Of a DNA stretch of 64,000 nt, positions 62,591 to 64,000 are shown piece by piece. The first letter of the stretch is position 1; each line of letters starts with the position of its first letter. Origin of the DNA: Bacteroidales bacterium (GTDB lineage: Bacteria; Bacteroidota; Bacteroidia; Bacteroidales; Muribaculaceae); the NCBI GenBank assembly GCA_014800895.1, contig JAAVFG010000022.1:24677-88676 (forward strand), read 5' to 3'. The notes beneath the pieces are model-generated. The model did not search any database. It was not told the origin of the DNA and saw only the letters and a program-made list of their open reading frames with translations. The translations under genes and the position numbers were made by a program.

Positions 62591-64000
62591 CTAATATCTC
62601 GGTAGAGAAAGCGAAATGTGATAGTAGTTGTTCTTCTCCTTTACATTATAGTCAAAATTAGAACCGTATATAAGACTCAGTCTGCGGAGTGTATTGGTGA
62701 GTCCGAGTCCTTTATCTGCACGGTCATTGACACTTCTCTCAGGATTCACAGGGTTGGAACATTTGAAAATTACATTATCACCGGTGATTGAGAAGAGGAT
62801 TTCAATAGTCGGATATCTATTACTTTTACTGCTATATTTCACTGCATTCTCAACAAACGGGATAAATATAAGGGAAGGGAGCTTGATATTATCCGTATCC
62901 CCCTCAACAGATAAATTAAATGTCAAATTCTCCTTTCTTGTCGCCTCCAATGAGAGGTAGGACTTAATAAATTCTATAGTCTGGCTCAAAGAGGTGTATT
63001 CTCGTTCGGTTTCCTCAAACTGGTATTCAAGCAGGCTGTGAAGCTCCATGAGCATCCTGCGTGCCTCTTGCGGCTCTACTCCTACAAGAATATGAGCGTT
63101 GTTAAGCACGTTGAAAAGGAAATGAGGATTAATCTGTTTCTTAAGCCAGGCATATTCGAGACGTTTGGAGGAGGCATTGAGAAGAGTAAGCCGACGTGTC
63201 TCAATCATCCAGTCTTTATAAAGCAGATATGCGGTGATACCTCCAATATAAAACAGTTGCATCAGAATAGTTGCAATAGTTGCAATCAAAGTCAGGATTA
63301 CAAACAGCACGTCATTATATGGATGCTGTATATACCCGATTACTCGCCCTATCAGAATGGGGAGTAATAACAGTGTGGCGAGAATAGCGGATTTAAGGAT
63401 AAATCCCTTAATTCTTCTCCTCTTCTTGAAATTACGGTAGAAAATAAATATGACAATGCCGGCAATGATCTCAAAAATAGAGAGCATGACAAATGCGCCG
63501 AAGAGATATTTACTAAACTCAAAGCTATCAGGATAATGGAAAAATGCACTTGACGCAATCATCACTAATGATAACTGAAAGAACATTACTCTTATCCATT
63601 TATACTTTTTTTCAGTTATAAATCGGTTGACAGGGTCATTTTCAATTTCTACTTTTCCGTTTTCTTCTCTATCGGCAGGGGGAGTTGGAAGATGATACAA
63701 TTCCGAACGTAAACGATCTGTGATATCTCTCAAATCCTTTTCAGCTTCATGCGGGTAGGTTGCAGTTTTATCAGCAACGGATTTTATCCCGGCAAGTAAT
63801 TGGGAGGGGTGTATCATTCTTTTGACCTCTGAGATATAATGCTCGATCTCTTTGGTCAGAATGGCTTCCTTCTTGAGATCATTTTTCCAATAGAGAAATA
63901 ATCGCCAGCCCCCTAATGCCAAAAGCATGAAGAAGAAAACTACTGAATTGAATAAAGCATTAAGAGAAAGAGAGGCGAGGTCAAGGGTGTGATCCTTAGG
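62591..64000 (-). CDS. LytS-type sensor histidine kinase, start beyond window edge
   Basis: At least 469 codons. The frame is still open at base 64000 (so the ATG at 63928 is probably internal). An N-terminal membrane segment (MLLALGGWRLFLYW), a linker, four further hydrophobic segments in the middle, and the His_kinase domain with the phospho-acceptor region KKQINPHFLFNVLNNAH and the ATP-lid DKGLGLTNTLRRL are seen. LytS-type kinases usually pair with a LytTR response regulator; none is in view. The BspA-type gene lies 61 nt downstream on the same strand and may be its target or co-transcribed. Confidence 0.88.
   Translation of the reverse strand, partial: PKDHTLDLASLSLNALFNSVVFFFMLLALGGWRLFLYWKNDLKKEAILTKEIEHYISEVKRMIHPSQLLAGIKSVADKTATYPHEAEKDLRDITDRLRSELYHLPTPPADREENGKVEIENDPVNRFITEKKYKWIRVMFFQLSLVMIASSAFFHYPDSFEFSKYLFGAFVMLSIFEIIAGIVIFIFYRNFKKRRRIKGFILKSAILATLLLLPILIGRVIGYIQHPYNDVLFVILTLIATIATILMQLFYIGGITAYLLYKDWMIETRRLTLLNASSKRLEYAWLKKQINPHFLFNVLNNAHILVGVEPQEARRMLMELHSLLEYQFEETEREYTSLSQTIEFIKSYLSLEATRKENLTFNLSVEGDTDNIKLPSLIFIPFVENAVKYSSKSNRYPTIEILFSITGDNVIFKCSNPVNPERSVNDRADKGLGLTNTLRRLSLIYGSNFDYNVKEKNNYYHISLSLPRY

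Overview
The window looks like a chromosomal segment of a Bacteroidales bacterium. The reasons are repeated TTTG/TAnnTTTG (-33/-7) promoter sequences, a fused FeoA-FeoB, GLPGLI-family proteins, a DUF5686 protein, a DUF4296 lipoprotein, an OmpP1/FadL-type porin, a BspA-type leucine-rich-repeat protein and a eukaryote-like IleS. A placement near Muribaculaceae is only an impression. Most of the window is core housekeeping DNA with dense operons. I saw no rRNA, tRNA, CRISPR array, prophage or intact insertion sequence.

Layout. 1-2140 is a small decaying cassette: a GLPGLI gene cut by the window edge, a frameshifted SUMF1-type pseudogene, a frameshifted second GLPGLI gene and a 17-codon stub of a lost secreted protein. 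2284-4929 holds a DUF3108 envelope protein, a nitrilase-family hydrolase, an acyltransferase and a small conserved-looking protein. 5035-10860 is the leftward cell-shape operon mreB-mreC-mreD-mrdA-rodA, with hairpins in two of its junctions. 11088-14852 is a TPR protein and gyrA, with clpC divergent (15108-17672). 17755-24331 has feoAB, lipA-lipB, the mlaF/mlaE pair and udk. 24364-28554 has lptB, a CPBP protease, holA, an EFR1-type ferredoxin/flavodoxin protein and a CYTH protein. 28697-37115 has DUF5686, a tandem-repeat mini-ORF, an ECF sigma factor, a DEAD-box helicase, trmN6, a Trp/Gly-rich secreted protein and a FadL-type porin. 37205-49362 has a THUMP-like methyltransferase, the amidase-MCE pair, dnaA, ddl, ileS, lspA and a DUF4296 lipoprotein. 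49413-64000 has comEC, aroE, an M13 peptidase, an ABC-F ATPase, groSL, an alpha-amylase, a likely small RNA, a nitroreductase, the BspA-type protein and a LytS-like histidine kinase that runs off the right edge.

Working together: several units serve the envelope. MreBCD/PBP2/RodA build the wall; the amidase and Ddl act on peptidoglycan; MlaE/MlaF, the MCE protein and LptB move lipids and LPS; LspA matures lipoproteins. Protein quality control (clpC, groSL) may share sigma-54 control: groS has a textbook -24/-12 site and clpC a near match.

No wholly new multi-gene system is evident. The most interesting signals are non-coding or small: the sigma-54-like sites, a promoter-plus-terminator unit at 59956-60038 that looks like a free-standing small RNA, a 67-bp perfect palindrome before dnaA, a 26-bp tandem duplication that makes a leader peptide overlapping the lptB start, and a 66-bp in-frame tandem repeat at 31094-31252.
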